From assembly GCF_000143415.4 (NCBI RefSeq), contig NW_003314388.1:1-64000 (forward strand): 64,000 nt of DNA, given 5' to 3'. The notes under the pieces were generated by a model. That model was not told where the DNA came from. It did not search any database and was given only the letters and a program-made list of their open reading frames with translations. Numbering within the stretch: the first letter of the stretch is position 1; each line of letters begins with the position of its first letter. A program made the translations under genes and the position numbers. The stretch comes from Selaginella moellendorffii (lineage: Eukaryota > Streptophyta > Lycopodiopsida > Selaginellales > Selaginellaceae). Below, piece by piece: positions 62,829-64,000 of the stretch.

Positions 62829-64000
62829 TGTGAAGTTTTGGAGTTCCATATGGGAAAAACCACATGGGAAAAATTAACATGGCTTAACACAAAAAAGTGG
62901 CTACCCCACTGACTAACATGTTAGTTTATACCTAAGGTAAACACAAAACAAAGAGCAATATAACCCAACGAGACATAAACTAATATCTTAAATAGTTGGT
63001 TATGCTTCCAATTATCCCTATTATACATTTGGGATGTTGGAATGTTGGAATGATATTAGATTTAGGATGATGTTAAATTGCGAATTAGGACTTATAAACA
63101 ATACTATCATATTCAAGATATTCTCTATAGTTTATAAAGATGCTTTATTAGTAGATCTAAATGCTTTCTATAAATAGTAATGAAACATAAATACATAATG
63201 AGAGTGTAAGGAATATAATAAACTACCATTTAATGATATTGAGGGGCTAAACTCAATATCACAAGGGCTTTTTCCACTAGTCAGTGCAAAACAAAAGAGC
63301 TCTTTATTGGATTAAGCATGCTTGACTAAGAATTTCCTTATACTTCTTTAGTTTAAGTATACTTGTTATGCCCAATTAATTTCACAGCACAAAGACTAAT
63401 AGAAAAGCCAAAAAGCATCAATCTTCTAGTGATATAGCAATAAAAGAAGAATGTTAAAAAAAAACTAGTTCACAAATATTGTTCAATAACCAAAATAAGA
63501 TTTGAGGCACTAAGCTTGTTATCCATAAATAATTCTTGTGTAAGTAGCAATGGTATTTGTAAATGAGGACCTTCTAGATCGTTTGATATATCCATTTGAA
63601 AGTTGGGTGATTCATGATACAATTCATGGATATCAATTGATATGAGACCAAGCTCCTTGTAAATTTGGTGCTAACCAGATCAAGGGTCATGTTGTAATAA
63701 TTCTAATACATAAGAAGGTATATACTTTATTCAGGATGAGAGCAAGAATATGTCAAGCAAAGTGTCAATGGTGGTGAAAGCACTTGTGTTTTGGTCTCTA
63801 TTTAGATTAGACTTACCCTACTTTAGTGCCCTTTTTCCATGTTTTATGCTGTTATAGAAGGTCATAGAGTTATGGTAGTCACCCTACCATATTAATTTAT
63901 ATATTAGCTTTCTCTCTTCTTGTTTTCCCTCTTGTCAACATTATTAGCAGTGCATTTTTATATACTGATTAGGAATAGGCCTAGAGATACCATTATTTGG
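62829..64000. other. AT-rich region, possible retroelement LTR
   Basis: No gene seen. If the purine tract before it is genuine, an LTR begins at 62829, but its right end cannot be placed. Confidence 0.3.

Noticed and set aside
62658-62912. Lysine-rich plus-strand frame of 84 codons
   Set aside because: Follows from the purine-rich tract. No start context or family resemblance.

Overview
The window is nuclear DNA of a land plant, most likely a lycophyte such as Selaginella. The pointers are very short introns (about 42-140 bp) with GT..AG borders, compact genes with 70-150 bp gaps, plastid-targeted proteins, a pentatricopeptide-repeat (PPR) protein made of consecutive 31-residue S-type repeats, an LRR-ROC-COR (ROCO) GTPase and telo-box (AAACCCTA) promoters. 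The species is an inference; no search was run.

Layout. 1-11.2 kb is a nest of retroelements. It holds an LTR element of about 7 kb with a non-coding interior (LTRs 680-1630 and 6622-7755, primer-binding site at 1633), an A/C-rich gag remnant on the minus strand, and inside that remnant a 645-bp miniature LTR element (TRIM) with a 5-bp target duplication. 11.7-22.1 kb is a mosaic of duplicated gene pieces: a ROCO GTPase with a single frameshift (13.9-17.7 kb), fragments of a TEX30-like hydrolase, a germin-like protein and a CDKG kinase, and decayed copies of APE2 and a type-2 release factor. 23.2-34.1 kb is a compact housekeeping core: JINGUBANG-like WD40 protein, ribosomal protein eL37, second WD40 protein, splicing factor PRP18, thylakoid-lumen DUF1499 protein, organellar release factor PrfB and the DNA-repair nuclease APE2. 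34.2-43.9 kb repeats the left mosaic in reverse order and orientation (germin fragment, TEX30 fragment, intact ROCO GTPase), then carries a third decayed release-factor/APE2 pair and the intact TEX30-like hydrolase. 44.2-59.3 kb carries a CDKG kinase, a laccase, a subtilase pseudogene, a signal-peptide PP2C, a TPR-CHAT protease, a 430-residue orphan protein and the PPR protein. 59.3-64 kb is AT-rich and without recognisable genes.

The dominant structure is an imperfect inverted duplication: about 13.6-21.3 kb corresponds in reverse complement to about 31.0-39.95 kb, with the WD40/eL37/PRP18 genes in the spacer. The working APE2 and release-factor genes start in the spacer and run into the right arm, and their left-arm copies are broken. 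A micro-inversion shared by two release-factor pseudogenes (21.3-22.1 and 40.0-41.0 kb) ties further copies to the same history. All intron borders were placed by eye from splice consensus and family homology; every intact gene model closes in frame.
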